In this document: positions 39,089 through 49,921 of the stretch, piece after piece
How positions within the stretch are numbered: position 1 is the first letter of the stretch
How the letters are laid out: the number at the start of each line of letters is the position of its first letter
DNA from: Arenimonas daejeonensis
GTDB lineage: Bacteria > Pseudomonadota > Gammaproteobacteria > Xanthomonadales > Xanthomonadaceae
NCBI RefSeq assembly: GCF_007993735.1
Contig: NZ_CP042453.1
Coordinates: forward strand, 1,178,001-1,242,000
Length of the DNA: 64,000 nucleotides
Direction of reading: 5' to 3'
Made by a program: the position numbers and the translations under genes
The notes under the pieces: model-generated
Database searches by the model: none
Told to the model about the DNA's origin: nothing
Seen by the model: only the letters and a program-made list of their open reading frames with translations

Positions 39089-40870
39089 ATGGCAACAGAA
39101 CTGGGTTGGCAGGGATGGCTGACGATCGGCGTGGTACTGGCCACCCTGGGCCTGCTGCTCTGGGAGCGCCTGACGCCCGACAAGGTCCTCGCGGGCGCCG
39201 TGGTCGTGCTGATGGCGACCGGCGTACTGAGCCCGGCGGAAGCGTTGGCCGGGTTCTGGAACCAGGGCGTGCTGACCGTGGCCGTGCTGTTCGTGCTGGT
39301 CGCGGCGCTCAAGACCACCGGGGCCATCCGCTGGATCGGCGCCTGGGTGCTGGGCCGGCCCAGCGGTGAGATGCGGGCCCAACTCCGGTTGACCACCATT
39401 TCCTCTGGCCTGAGTGCCTTCATCAACAACACGCCCGTGGTCGCCACCCTGATCTCGGCCGTCGAGCATTGGAGCCGCGCCAGCGGCGTCCCGGCGTCCA
39501 AGCTGCTGCTGCCGATGAACTACGCCACCATCCTGGGCGGCATGTGCACGCTGATCGGCACCAGCACCAACCTGATCGTCGCGGGCCTGGTGCTGGCCCA
39601 GGGCATGCCGCCGCTGCGCATGTTCGACCCCCTCTGGGTGGCGTTGCCGGCGGTGGTCGCCGGCCTGCTCTACCTGGGCACGCTGGGCCGGTGGCTGTTG
39701 CCGGCGCGGCGTTCGGCCTTCGACCAGGCGGCGGCCGATAGCCGCGAATATTCGGTGGAGATGCTGGTCGAGCCGACCGGTCGCCTGGTCGGAAAGACGG
39801 TGGACGCCGCGGGGCTGCGGCACCTGTCGGGTTCCTTCCTGGTCGAACTGTCGCGTGAACGCGAGCTGCTGGCGGCGGTGACGCCCGACACGCTGCTGCG
39901 CGCGGGCGACCGGCTGGTGTTCGTCGGCGTCACCGATGCCGTGCGCGAACTGCGCCGCATCGAGGGCCTGCGCCCGGCCACGGACCAGTTGTTCAAGATC
40001 GACGGTGCCGAGGCCCGGCGCAACCTGGTCGAGCTGGTGCTGTCGCGGTTCTCGCCGGCGGTCGGCAAGAACCTGCGCGATGCGGCCTTCCGCAACCGCT
40101 ACAACGCCGCCGTGATCGCGGTTTCGCGCCACGGCCAGCGCCTGCACCAGAAACCCGGCGACGTGGTGCTGCAGGCCGGCGACACGCTGCTGGTGGAAAC
40201 CTCTCCCGACTTCATGGCGCGTTTCGCCAATTCGCCGGATTTCCTGGTGGTGAACCTGATCGACGGCGAACGCCCGGTGGACAGCCGGCGCGCCATGACG
40301 GCGCTGGGCATCCTGCTGGCGATGATCCTGGCCAATTCAGTGTTCGGCGTCAGCATCCTGCTGTCGGCGGTGGTGGCGGCCTCGGTGGCGGTGTTGGCGC
40401 GCTGCGTCGGTTTTTCCGAACTGCGGCGCAGCCTCGATCTGCGGCTCATCGCGGTGATCGCCTGCTCGTTCGCCCTTGGCGCCGCGGTCGACAAGACCGG
40501 CGTGGCCGACGTCGTCGCCGGGCAGCTGAGTGGCTTCAGCGCTTCCGACCCGTTCATGACGATGGTGCTGGTGTACCTGATGGCCGTGCTGTTCACCGAG
40601 CTGCTGACCAACAACGCCGCCGCCATCCTGATGTTCCCGATCGGCCTGAGCGCCGCCGAACAGCTGGGCGTCAGCCCGATGCCCTTCGTGATGGCGGTCA
40701 TGATCGGCGCGTCCGCCGGCTTCATCACGCCCATCGGCTACCAGACCAACCTGATGGTCTACGGCCCCGGCGGCTACCGGTTCACCGACTACGTGCGGGT
40801 CGGCGCGCCGCTGTCGCTGGTGGTGGGGCTGGCGGTGCTGTGGGCCATCCCGCGCGCCTGGCCGTTCTGA
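39089..40870 (+). CDS. SLC13-type anion transporter with two RCK/TrkA-C domains
   Basis: 593 aa. Hydrophobic segments fill residues 1-210 and 400-593, with the paired hairpin motifs [14 protein letters not shown] and [20 protein letters not shown], repeated in the second half as [15 protein letters not shown] and [17 protein letters not shown]. Two TrkA-C-like domains lie between ([39 protein letters not shown]). Such proteins carry sulfate, di- or tricarboxylates. The cysD-cysNC genes immediately downstream make sulfate the best guess, but substrate cannot be read from sequence. ATG 39089 is used; the long open frame upstream is a shadow of etfAB. Confidence 0.85.
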   Translation: MATELGWQGWLTIGVVLATLGLLLWERLTPDKVLAGAVVVLMATGVLSPAEALAGFWNQGVLTVAVLFVLVAALKTTGAIRWIGAWVLGRPSGEMRAQLRLTTISSGLSAFINNTPVVATLISAVEHWSRASGVPASKLLLPMNYATILGGMCTLIGTSTNLIVAGLVLAQGMPPLRMFDPLWVALPAVVAGLLYLGTLGRWLLPARRSAFDQAAADSREYSVEMLVEPTGRLVGKTVDAAGLRHLSGSFLVELSRERELLAAVTPDTLLRAGDRLVFVGVTDAVRELRRIEGLRPATDQLFKIDGAEARRNLVELVLSRFSPAVGKNLRDAAFRNRYNAAVIAVSRHGQRLHQKPGDVVLQAGDTLLVETSPDFMARFANSPDFLVVNLIDGERPVDSRRAMTALGILLAMILANSVFGVSILLSAVVAASVAVLARCVGFSELRRSLDLRLIAVIACSFALGAAVDKTGVADVVAGQLSGFSASDPFMTMVLVYLMAVLFTELLTNNAAAILMFPIGLSAAEQLGVSPMPFVMAVMIGASAGFITPIGYQTNLMVYGPGGYRFTDYVRVGAPLSLVVGLAVLWAIPRAWPF

Positions 40871-40883
40871 GCCGCACGACACC

Positions 40884-40889
40884 TATAAT
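40884..40889 (+). promoter_or_regulatory. Putative cysD -10 box
   Basis: A consensus TATAAT lies 28 b before ATG 40918. Transcription from it would start near 40896, which argues against ATG 40888 and 40897 as cysD starts. No clear -35. Confidence 0.4.
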
Positions 40890-40917
40890 GCACGCCATGA
40901 ATCAAGGACCTGACGCG

Positions 40918-41826
40918 ATGATCCCCCACCGGCTGTCCCACCTGGATCGCCTCGAGGCCGAAAGCATCCACATCCTGCGCGAAGTGGCGGCCGAGTTCGG
41001 CAATCCCGTCATGCTCTATTCGGTCGGCAAGGACAGCTCGGTGCTGCTGCACCTGCTGTTGAAGGCGTTCTACCCGGCGAAGCCGCCGATCCCGCTGTTG
41101 CACGTGGACACCGGCTGGAAGTTCAGAGAGATGATCGCCTTCCGCGACCGCCGGGCCGCCGAAACCGGCGTCGAGCTGCGCACCCACACCAATCCCGATG
41201 GCCTGGCCCAGGGCATGGGCCCGATCAGCCACGGCGCCACCGTGCACACCGACGTGATGAAAACCCAGGGCCTCAAGCAGGCCCTGGACCTCTACAAGTT
41301 CGACGCCGCCATCGGTGGCGCCCGCCGCGATGAAGAGAAGTCGCGGGCCAAGGAGCGCATCTTCTCTTTCCGCAGCGCCCAGCACCGCTGGGACCCGAAG
41401 AACCAACGGCCGGAACTGTGGGACCTGTACAACACCCGCATCCGCAAGGGCGAGAGCGTGCGTGTGTTCCCGATCTCCAACTGGACCGAACTCGACGTCT
41501 GGCTGTACATCTTCCGCGAGAAGATCCCGGTGCCGACGCTGTACTTCGCCAAGGAGCGCCCGGTGGTCGAACGCGACGGCGCGCTGATCATGGTGGACGA
41601 CGAGCGCCTGCCGCTGCGCGACGGCGAAGTGCCGCAGCAGCGCAAAGTGCGGTTCCGCACGCTCGGCTGTTACCCGCTGACCGGTGCGATCGAATCCGAG
41701 GCCGACACGCTCGAGGCGATCATCGCCGAGATGCTGGTGGCCACCACCTCCGAACGCCAGGGCCGGGTGATCGACCACGACCCGTCCGCGTCCATGGAAA
41801 AGAAGAAGCAGGAGGGCTATTTCTGA
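40918..41826 (+). CDS. cysD: Sulfate adenylyltransferase subunit 2 (ATP sulfurylase)
   Basis: 302 aa, the same length as E. coli CysD when ATG 40918 is used ([20 protein letters not shown]); an AAGGA lies upstream. The PP-loop [19 protein letters not shown] binds [23 protein letters not shown] and [15 protein letters not shown] are conserved. It adenylates sulfate to APS with energy from the CysN GTPase. Its TGA overlaps the ATG of cysNC by one base. APS and then PAPS feed both reduction (CysH) and the sulfotransferases in this window. Confidence 0.95.
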   Translation: MIPHRLSHLDRLEAESIHILREVAAEFGNPVMLYSVGKDSSVLLHLLLKAFYPAKPPIPLLHVDTGWKFREMIAFRDRRAAETGVELRTHTNPDGLAQGMGPISHGATVHTDVMKTQGLKQALDLYKFDAAIGGARRDEEKSRAKERIFSFRSAQHRWDPKNQRPELWDLYNTRIRKGESVRVFPISNWTELDVWLYIFREKIPVPTLYFAKERPVVERDGALIMVDDERLPLRDGEVPQQRKVRFRTLGCYPLTGAIESEADTLEAIIAEMLVATTSERQGRVIDHDPSASMEKKKQEGYF

Positions 41827-43714
41827 TGGCCGCCACCGACCACCAGGCTGCCGTCGCCGCCTACCTGCAGCAGCACGAGACCAAGGGCCTGCTGCGTTTC
41901 ATCACCTGCGGCAGCGTGGACGACGGCAAGAGCACGCTGATCGGCCGCCTGCTGCACGACACCAAGCTGCTGTTCGACGATCAGCTGGCCGCGCTGGAGA
42001 AGGACAGCAAGCGCCACGGCACCAGGGCGAGGACATCGACTTCGCCCTGCTGGTGGACGGCCTGGCCGCCGAACGCGAGCAGGGCATCACCATCGACGTG
42101 GCCTACCGCTACTTCAGCACCGACCGGCGCAAGTTCATCGTCGCCGACTGCCCGGGGCATGAGCAGTACACGCGCAACATGGCCACCGGCGCTTCCACCG
42201 CCGACCTGGCGGTGGTGCTGGTGGACGCGCGCAAGGGCCTGCTGACGCAGACGCGCCGGCACAGCTACATCGTCTCGCTGCTGGGCATCCGCAACGTGCT
42301 GCTGGCGGTCAACAAGATGGACCTGGTCGATTACGACCAGGCGGTGTTCGACGACATCGTCGAGGGCTACCGCGAACTTGCGGCCCAGCTGGGCATCGCC
42401 AACGTTCAGTACATCCCGCTGTCCGCCCTCAAGGGCGACAACATGATGTCGCCCTCGCAGGCGATGCCCTGGTACCAGGGACCGAGCCTGCTCGAACACC
42501 TCGAGACCGTGGACATCGGCGAAGGCCGCACGGACGGCGTGATGCGCCTGCCGGTGCAGTGGGTCTGCCGCCCGAACCAGAATTTCCGCGGTTTCGCCGG
42601 CACCCTGGCCGCCGGCAGCGTCGCCACCGGCGACGAGGTCGTGGTGCTGCCGTCCGGGCGCCGCTCGAAGGTGGCCCGCATCGTCACCGCCGACGGCGAC
42701 CTCGACCGCGCCTACCGCGGCCAGCCGGTCACGCTGACGCTGGCCGACGAGGTGGACGTCAGCCGCGGCGACGTGATCGCAGGAACCGAGAACCCGCCGC
42801 AGGTCGCCGACCAGTTCGCCGCGCACCTGCTGTGGATGAGCGACACGCCCCTGCTGCCCGGCCGCCCGTACTGGCTGAAGATCGGCGCGCGCACCGTCAG
42901 CGCGCAGATCACCGAGATCAAGCACAAGATCGACGTGAACACCCAGGCGCACCTGGCCGCCAAGCACCTGGACCTCAACGAGGTCGCGTACTGCAACCTC
43001 AGCCTCGACCAGCCGATCGCGTTCGAGTCCTACGCCGAAAACCATTCGCTCGGCGCCTTCATCCTCATCGACCGCCAGAGCAACGGCACGGTCGGTGCCG
43101 GTACGCTCGACTTCGCCCTGCGCCGCGCCGCCAACATCCACTGGCAGCACATCGAGGTGGACAAGCAGGCCCGCGCCCGCCTCAAGGGCCAGTCGCCGCG
43201 CTGCCTGTGGTTCACCGGCCTGTCCGGCGCCGGCAAGTCCACCATCGCCAACCTGGTCGAGAAGCGCCTGCACGCGCTGGGCCACCATACCTACCTGCTC
43301 GACGGCGACAACGTGCGCCACGGCCTGAACAAGGACCTGGGCTTCACCGACGAGGACCGCGTCGAGAATATCCGCCGGGTGGCCGAAGTGGCGCGGCTGA
43401 TGACCGACGCCGGCCTGGTGGTGCTGGTGAGCTTCATCTCGCCATTCCAGGCCGAACGCCGCATGGCGCGCGAGATGTTCGCCGAGGGCGAATTCCTGGA
43501 GGTGTTCGTGGACGCGCCGCTGGCGGTGGCAGAACAGCGCGACGTGAAGGGACTCTACGCCAAGGCCCGTGCCGGAAAGATCAAGAACTTCACCGGCATC
43601 GACTCGCCCTACGAGGCACCGCTGGCACCGGAGATCCACCTGCGCACGGACCAGGCCGAGGCCGGCGAGCTCGCCGCCGCCGTTGTCGACCGGCTGCTGG
43701 AGAGCATGGATTGA
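41826..43714 (+). CDS. cysNC: Bifunctional sulfate adenylyltransferase subunit 1 / adenylylsulfate kinase (one-base frameshift)
   Basis: 629 aa after repair. CysN GTPase part: [20 protein letters not shown] (G1), [19 protein letters not shown] (G3), [10 protein letters not shown] (G4). CysC part from about residue 450: [20 protein letters not shown] and [18 protein letters not shown], ending near LLESMD. Together with CysD it makes APS and then PAPS. A missing C near 42021-42024 (ACCAGG for ACCCAGG) breaks the frame after the G1 region; the second frame begins [20 protein letters not shown]. The fused NC form is common in Xanthomonadaceae and means PAPS is made directly, relevant to sulfation. 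Confidence 0.92.
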
Positions 43715-45771
43715 GCAGGCTCGAACTGCCGTCTCCCGCAGACGGCACTTCGGCCGGCGCGCATTCGCCGCGCGCCTACCGCGCCGACATCGACGGCCTG
43801 CGCGCCGTCGCCGTGCTCAGCGTCGTCATCTACCACCTCAGCAGGACGGCGCTGCCCGGCGGTTACGTCGGCGTGGACATCTTCTTCGTCATCTCAGGCT
43901 ACCTGATCACCCAGAACATCTGGGGCGAGATGGCCGACGGCCGCTTCACCATGGCCGGTTTCTACCTGCGGCGCATCCGGCGCATCCTGCCGGCCTTCCT
44001 GGTGATGGTCATGGCCACCCTGGCGGCCGCTTGCCTGCTGATGGTGCCCGAGGACCTGGAGCGGCTTTCGCGGGCCTCGTTGTGGTCGGCGGTGTCTCTG
44101 TCCAACGTGTTCTTCTGGTTGCACCTGGACACCGGTTATTTCGCCGCATCCAGCGAACAGGAGCCGCTGCTGCACACCTGGTCGCTCGGCGTCGAGGAAC
44201 AGTTCTACCTGGTCTGGCCGGTGCTGCTGTTGCTGGCCTGGCGCCTGAAGCTGCATCGTTCCGGCGCCATCGCGACGGCAGCACTTATCTGCGTCGCGTC
44301 CTTCGTCCTCGGGGAATGGATCCACGCGACGTCGCCGAAATTCGCCTACTACATGCTGCCCGCGCGCGCCGGCGAGCTGATGGTCGGCGCGCTGTTGGCC
44401 TTGGCGGTGCGCCGTGACGCGCCGTTACAGGCGTCCGGCGGGCGCATGGTCCGTGTCGGCGACGAGCTCGCCGGCCTGGCGGGTTTCGGTTTCATCGTGT
44501 GGTCGCTCTTGGCGCTGGACGAAAACTCGACGTTCCCGGGCTTCAACGCCATCTATCCCTGCCTGGGCGCCGCATTGGTGATCTGGGCCGGAGGCCGTGG
44601 CGCGCGCGTGGTCACGCTGCCGCTGGGCTGGCGCCCGATGGTCTGGGTCGGCCTGATCTCGTATTCGCTGTACCTGTGGCATTGGCCCATCCTGGCCTTC
44701 CTGCGTTATTTCCTCGGCGAACTGGACCTGGCCTCGGGCAGTGCTGCTGTAGTGGCGATGTTCGCGCTCGCCTGGTTGAGCTATCGCTGGGTGGAACAGC
44801 CCGCGCGCCACTGGCGCGCCGCGCCGCGCCGCCAGGCGTTGGCGCTGTTCGTGCTGCCGGTGGGTGCGCTGTGCCTGGTGGCGGCCGCCCTGGCGGGCAG
44901 CCAAGGGCTCAAGCGCCAGTTCGAGTCGGGCACCGGCCAGGGCGAGGCCCTGACGCGCCTGCGTACCCAGGTCGCGCCTGCTTTCGAATACCGCTACAAC
45001 TGCCAGCTGTCCGAACACTCGCCGGACATCCTCCGGGATCCGCGCTGCCTGGTGGGTGCGCCGGCGGCGCGCAAGGCCGGTGCCGCGCCGGAGTACCTGC
45101 TGTGGGGCGACTCCCAGGCCGCGCATTTCATCGGCCTGCTCGGCCAGCTGGCGAAGGACGGGGGTTACCTCTACCGCAACGCCAGCCATTCCGCCTGTCC
45201 GCCGGTGTTCGGCGGTGACTACGGTGTCGGCATGTACGAGGAGGGCTGCCGGCAGTTCAGACCCTACATCCGCCAGGCGCTGCTGTCGGGTGCGTTCGAT
45301 ACCGTGGTGATCAGCGGCGGCTGGGACGTCTATGACGCCTATCCGGGTTTCCGTGCGGACCTCGAGCGTACGCTGGCCGAACTGACGGCGGCCGGCGTGC
45401 GCGTGGTCATCGTCGGTCAGGTGCCGCGTTTCCGGCGTTACGACCGCAGCTGCGAACTGCGGGCGCTGCGTCTGCCCGGGGGCATCGACTGCCGGGCGCG
45501 GGCGCGGCTGCGTGACCGCGGGGAAACCCGCATCAACCGGCACCTTGCCGCGCTGGCGGCATCGATGCCCGGCGTCGAATACCTGGGGACGCGCCAGATG
45601 CTCTGCCGGCGCGGCAGCTGTTCGCCTTACCTCGGCCAGCGCCCGGTGTATTTCGACAACGGCCACCTGAGCATGTCGGGTTCGTGGTATCTGGGCCGGC
45701 GGCTCGTGGCCAGACCGGAAGGCCAGGCCTGGCAGGCGGCACTCCGGGGAACGCCGCCCGCCCAACCCTAG
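43711..45771 (+). CDS. Acyltransferase 3 with C-terminal SGNH domain (OafA-like)
   Basis: 686 aa. The membrane part begins [20 protein letters not shown] and has [18 protein letters not shown] and [18 protein letters not shown], typical of O-antigen or peptidoglycan acetylases. After the last membrane segment (about residue 400) a periplasmic SGNH-type domain follows: [17 protein letters not shown] (GDS block) and [16 protein letters not shown] (Asp-His block). It would O-acetylate a surface glycan. No ATG fits; TTG 43711 overlaps the cysNC stop as TTGA. Co-transcription with the PAPS-forming genes is suggestive but may be coincidental. Confidence 0.85.
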   Translation: MSRLELPSPADGTSAGAHSPRAYRADIDGLRAVAVLSVVIYHLSRTALPGGYVGVDIFFVISGYLITQNIWGEMADGRFTMAGFYLRRIRRILPAFLVMVMATLAAACLLMVPEDLERLSRASLWSAVSLSNVFFWLHLDTGYFAASSEQEPLLHTWSLGVEEQFYLVWPVLLLLAWRLKLHRSGAIATAALICVASFVLGEWIHATSPKFAYYMLPARAGELMVGALLALAVRRDAPLQASGGRMVRVGDELAGLAGFGFIVWSLLALDENSTFPGFNAIYPCLGAALVIWAGGRGARVVTLPLGWRPMVWVGLISYSLYLWHWPILAFLRYFLGELDLASGSAAVVAMFALAWLSYRWVEQPARHWRAAPRRQALALFVLPVGALCLVAAALAGSQGLKRQFESGTGQGEALTRLRTQVAPAFEYRYNCQLSEHSPDILRDPRCLVGAPAARKAGAAPEYLLWGDSQAAHFIGLLGQLAKDGGYLYRNASHSACPPVFGGDYGVGMYEEGCRQFRPYIRQALLSGAFDTVVISGGWDVYDAYPGFRADLERTLAELTAAGVRVVIVGQVPRFRRYDRSCELRALRLPGGIDCRARARLRDRGETRINRHLAALAASMPGVEYLGTRQMLCRRGSCSPYLGQRPVYFDNGHLSMSGSWYLGRRLVARPEGQAWQAALRGTPPAQP

Positions 45772-45787
45772 GCGATGGCGGCGCGGA

Positions 45788-46743
45788 TCAGAGCGCGGCC
45801 AGCCACTCGTCGTCGCTGCCCTCGTTCACGCCTTCGAACAGGAAGGTGCTGAGGTAACGTTCGCCGGTGTCGGGCAGCATGGCCAGCAGCACGCTGCCCT
45901 TGGGCGCCGTTTCCGCGACCTGCAATGCTGCCGCCACCGTGGCGCCGGCGCTGATGCCGACGAACAGGCCTTCTTCCGACGCCAGCCGGCGCGCGGTGTC
46001 GCGGGCGGTAACGTCGTCCACCGGGCGGATTTCATCGGCCACGCCGCGATCGAGCACGGCCGGTACGAAATCCGGCGTCCAGCCTGGATCTTGTGCGGCG
46101 CCCATTCCTTGCCGGAGAGCAGCGACGCACCGGCGGGTTCCGTGGTGACGATCTTCAGGTCCGGGCGCGCCAGCTTGAGCACCTGGCCGGCGCCGGTCAG
46201 CGTGCCGCCCGTGCCCCAGCCGGTGACGAAGAAGTCGAGCCGCTTGCCGGCGAAATCGCGCAGGATCTCCGGGCCGGTGGTGGCGCGATGGTAGGCCGGG
46301 TTGGCCTCGTTCTCGAACTGGCGGGCCAGGAACCAGCCGTGTTTTTCCGCCAGCTCGGCCGCGCGCCGCACCATGCCGCTGCCGCGTTCGGCGGCGGGCG
46401 TCAGGATCACCTTGGCACCGTAGGCACGCATCAGCTTGCGGCGTTCGATCGAGAATGTCTCGGTCATCACCGCCACGAACTTGTAGCCGCGTGCGGCGGC
46501 GACCATGGCCAGCGCGACGCCGGTGTTGCCCGAAGTCGCTTCGATGATGGTGTCGCCCGGCTTGAGCTGGCCACGCTGTTCGGCATCCAGCACGATCGCC
46601 AGCGCCAGGCGGTCCTTGACCGACCCGCCGGGGTTGAAAGCCTCGACCTTGGCGTACAGCGTCACGTGTTTCGGCGCGACGCGGTGCAGTTTGACGATGG
46701 GCGTGCCGCCGATGGTGTCGAGGATGCTGTCGTACAGGGCCAT
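45788..46743 (-). CDS. cysK: Cysteine synthase A (one-base frameshift)
   Basis: 318 aa after repair. NPGGSVKDRLALAIV carries the PLP lysine, TSGNTGVALAMVAAARGYKF the substrate loop, and TGWGTGGTLTGAGQVLK the phosphate-binding loop. It makes cysteine from O-acetylserine and sulfide. After HKIQ the frame is lost at about 46083-46086 (one missing C on the plus strand); the second frame continues GWTPDFVPAVLDRG and GLFVGISAGATVAAALQVA to the stop. ATG 46743 aligns with the family start. It follows cysG on the same strand, 41 b away. Confidence 0.9.
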
Positions 46744-46784
46744 GGGTTGCTCCGGAATCAGGCGGGAAGGGGTCGGTCAGGCGT

Positions 46785-48244
46785 TCATGCCGCATCGGCG
46801 ACCGCGGCGGCCGGTGCGCCCAGGGGTGCGTCGCCGAACCAGTGCAGGGTATCCGCCAGGGAAGCGACCTCGCCCAAGATCAACAGGCTGGGCGATTGCA
46901 CGTTATGCAAACGTGCAAGCCCGGGCAGATCGGCCAGGGTTCCCGTGACCACCCTTTGTTCCGGGCGCGAGCCGTTTTCGACCAGGGCGAAGGGCGTGCT
47001 GGCGGCGCGGCCGTGTTCCAGCAGCTTCTGGCGGAAACGCTCGAGCCCGGCCACGCCCATGTACACCGCCAGGGTCTGTTTTTCCTGCGCCAATGCACGC
47101 CAGTCCAGCGTGTCCACCGAATCCCCTGGTGTGCGCCGTCACGAAGCGCACCGACTGGGCATGGTCGCGGTGCGTCAGCGGCGCGCCGGCATAAGCGGCG
47201 CAGGCCAGTGCCGCCGTCACGCCGGGCACGACCTCGAAGGTGATTCCGTGCGCGTGAAGGAACTCCAGCTCCTCGCCGCCGCGCCCGAACACGAAGGGAT
47301 CACCGCCCTTGAGCCGAACCAGGCGCCGGCCGGGCGCGCGTGTTCCAGCATCAGCGCATGGATGCCGTCTTGGGTGACGTGGTGGTTCGCCGCCTGCTTG
47401 CCGACTTCGATGAATTCGGCGTCGCGGCGCGCCAGCGCCAGCACGCCGTCGCTGACCAGGCGGTCGTGCAGGATCACGTCGGCCTGGTTGAGCAGGCGCA
47501 ATGCGCGCAGCGTCAGCAGGCCGGGGTCGCCGGGACCGGCACCGACCAGCGCGACCGAACCGATGTCGCGCGACGGCGGCGCTTCGCCCAGTGCGGCTTC
47601 GAAGGCCTGCCGTGCACCGTCGTGGTCGCCGGCGCGGAAACGTTCGGCCACCGGGCCGTTCAACAGCGCATCGAAAAAACGCCGGCGTTCGGCCAGGCGC
47701 GGGTGCCGCGCACGGATACGGCGGCGTTCGCGCAGCAGCAGTGCGGCGAGATCGGCCAGCGATTCGTCGAGTTCGGTCTCGAGTTTTTCGCGCAGGTGCC
47801 GCGCCAGCATCGGTGCGCCGCCGCCGCTGGAGATGGCGATCTGCAGCGGGCCGCGTTCGACGCGGGCGGGGGATTGGTAGGAGGACAGTTCCAGGTCGTC
47901 GACGACATTCGTCCAGATCCGGCGTTCTTCCGCGGCGGCGGCGACCGCGCGGTTCACGCTGGCGTCGTCGGTGGCGGCGATCACCAGCCAGGACCCATCG
48001 AGCCAATGGGTCGCGAAGTTGCCGTGCAGATGTTCGACAACCCCGCGTCGACGAGCTGCTTCACCGCTTCTTCCAGCCAGGGCGCCCCGACCACTACCTG
48101 CGCGCCTGCCGCCAGCAGCGGCTCGAGTTTGCGACGGGCCACGGTTCCGCCGCCGACCACGAGGACGCGGCGACCCCGGAGGTCGGCGAACAGGGGAAAC
48201 AGCGGCGCCGGCGCGGGCCGGTGGGAAGCAGGGGAGGAAGCCAT
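46785..48244 (-). CDS. cysG: Siroheme synthase (three frameshifts)
   Basis: Four pieces in three frames join into 486 aa if a G is restored opposite 48043-48046, a C opposite 47331-47334, and an extra G removed opposite 47127-47130. The first domain is precorrin-2 dehydrogenase/ferrochelatase ([39 protein letters not shown]). The second is uroporphyrinogen-III methyltransferase ([68 protein letters not shown]). It makes siroheme, the cofactor of CysI encoded at 50661. ATG 48244 is used. It is divergent from cysB. Confidence 0.9.
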
Positions 48245-48364
48245 GCCGCGACGCTAGGCCCGCCCCCGGTCCGGTGGAAATGACCGGCCGCCCCTTCCAT
48301 ATGCCATCCGGTTATTTGGACCGTATGGACGCGGTCCCGGCCCCGGGTTAGCTTGCTGAAGACC
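48245..48364. promoter_or_regulatory. Divergent cysG / cysB control region
   Basis: 120 b between divergent starts. It contains CCATATGCC (48297-48305) and, on the other side of a TTATTT core, TATGG (48324-48328), forming a loose inverted repeat. ATATGCC also occurs upstream of cysJ (54203-54209), so a common CysB-type site is possible. Confidence 0.35.
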
Positions 48365-49351
48365 ATGACCCTGACCCAGCTCCGCTATCTCGTCGCCATC
48401 GCCGATTCCGGCCTCAACATCACCCTGGCCGCCGAAAAGGTGCATGCGACCCAGCCCGGCCTGTCCAAACAGCTCAAGCAGCTGGAGGACGAGCTGGGCT
48501 TCCTGCTGTTCCAGCGCAAGGGCCGCAGCCTGGAGGCGATCACGCCCGCCGGCCAGGACGTGCTGGCCCACGCCCGCCGCGTGCTGGCCGAGGCCGGCAA
48601 CATCCGCGCCTACGCCGCCAACGAGCGTGGCGAAAAACACGGGCGTCTCACGCTGGTCACCACGCACACGCAGGCGCGTTTCGTGCTGCCCCCGGCGATC
48701 GCGCACCTGGCCCGGAAATTCCCCGACGTCAGCATCCACCTGCAGCCCGCGTCCGAAGGCGAGGTGCTGAATGCACTGGCGCAAGGCCTGGCCGACTTCG
48801 CCGTGGTCAGCACCGCCGGCGAGATCCCGCAAGGCGGCCTGGCCGTGCCGCTGTACCGCTGGCGCCGGCAGGTGCTGGTGCCGTCCGCGCATCCGCTGGC
48901 GAAGCTGCAGCGCGCACCGACCTTGGCCGAGTTGGCTGAGCAACCCCTGATCAGCTACGAATCCACCAACAAACCCGAATCCAGCCTGCGCCGTGCTTTC
49001 GCCGAAGCCGGGCTGGAGCCGCAGATCGCGATGACCGCACGCGACGCCGACCTGATCAAGACCTATGTGCGCGCCGGCCTCGGCGTGGGGCTGTTGGCCG
49101 AGATGGCGGTGAGCACCCGTGACGATGGCGATCTGCACGCGTTGCCTGCGCCGGCGGCGGTGCCGGAGTGCACCAGTTGGGCGGTGTTGCCGCGGGAGCG
49201 GGTTCTGCGGGATTATGCGCTGGAGCTGTTGCTTGCCCTGGCCCCGCAGCTGGACCGCGCCGATCTGAAGCGCGCGGTGGCCGGGCATGACACACCGGTG
49301 TGGCCTACCGCGCCGACGTGGGTGGAACTGAGCCAGGCGATCACCACCTGA
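48365..49351 (+). CDS. cysB: LysR-family regulator CysB
   Basis: 328 aa, close to E. coli CysB (324). MTLTQLRYLVAIADSGLNIT and KVHATQPGLSKQLKQLEDEL form the winged helix-turn-helix; the effector domain has SYESTNKPESSLRRAFAEAG and YVRAGLGVGLLAEMA, regions that bind O-acetylserine or N-acetylserine in CysB. CysB activates the cysteine regulon in the absence of sulfide, and it sits here among cysG, cysK, cysHIJ. ATG 48365 is preferred to the upstream TTG 48353. Confidence 0.92.
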   Translation: MTLTQLRYLVAIADSGLNITLAAEKVHATQPGLSKQLKQLEDELGFLLFQRKGRSLEAITPAGQDVLAHARRVLAEAGNIRAYAANERGEKHGRLTLVTTHTQARFVLPPAIAHLARKFPDVSIHLQPASEGEVLNALAQGLADFAVVSTAGEIPQGGLAVPLYRWRRQVLVPSAHPLAKLQRAPTLAELAEQPLISYESTNKPESSLRRAFAEAGLEPQIAMTARDADLIKTYVRAGLGVGLLAEMAVSTRDDGDLHALPAPAAVPECTSWAVLPRERVLRDYALELLLALAPQLDRADLKRAVAGHDTPVWPTAPTWVELSQAITT

Positions 49352-49357
49352 CGCGCC

Positions 49358-49921
49358 ATGCGGACACACGGTCATCTGAGCAAGTGGAACGACGACCGGG
49401 GATTCGGTTTCATCACCCTCGGCCTGGGTGGTGAAGAGGTTTTCGTCCACATCTCCGCTTTTCCTCGTCGCGGCGGCAGGCCATCGGTCGGTGAGCTGGT
49501 GTCGTTCGAAGTCCAGGTCGCGGCAGACGGCAAGAAGCGGGCGATCAATATCCAGCGGGCGGGCCAGCCTTCGCGGCGCCGGGCGCCGAATCGCCCTGGC
49601 GAAGCAGCCGGTGGGCTCCGCTCCCTGATGCGGGGCTTGGCGATCATCGCGATCACCGTGGCTGCCGGAAGTTATGTCTGGTGGCGGTTCAATCCCCCTG
49701 TAGCGGACGCCGGATCCTCGTTCCCTGATCCTGCGACGGATGCAGCGCCGGCCACCGTCACTCCCGCCTTCCAGTGCGACGGTCGTACCCACTGTTCGCA
49801 GATGACCTCCTGCGCCGAAGCCAGGTATTTCCTGAAGCACTGCCCGGGCACGCAGATGGATGGCAACAACGATGGTGAACCTTGCGAACAGCAGTGCGCT
49901 GCAGACGACTTCGGTCGTTAG
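49358..49921 (+). CDS. Cold-shock domain protein with transmembrane segment and Excalibur domain
   Basis: 187 aa. Residues 1-66 are a cold-shock domain (GHLSKWNDDRGFGFITL, EEVFVHISAF) that would bind nucleic acid. A basic linker leads to one membrane segment (LMRGLAIIAITVAAGSYVWW) at about 90-110. The C-terminus, outside the membrane, is an Excalibur domain with paired cysteines and the calcium-loop motif MDGNNDGEPCE. How the two halves work together is unknown. ATG 49358 follows cysB by 6 b. Its TAG (49919-49921) overlaps the TAA of cysH on the other strand (49918-49920). Confidence 0.8.
   Translation: MRTHGHLSKWNDDRGFGFITLGLGGEEVFVHISAFPRRGGRPSVGELVSFEVQVAADGKKRAINIQRAGQPSRRRAPNRPGEAAGGLRSLMRGLAIIAITVAAGSYVWWRFNPPVADAGSSFPDPATDAAPATVTPAFQCDGRTHCSQMTSCAEARYFLKHCPGTQMDGNNDGEPCEQQCAADDFGR

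Noticed and set aside
42559-43710. Long N-terminal extension of the acyltransferase frame over cysNC
   Set aside because: The extension is the out-of-frame reading of CysNC, low-complexity Arg/Pro/Gly; acyltransferase homology starts only after 43711.
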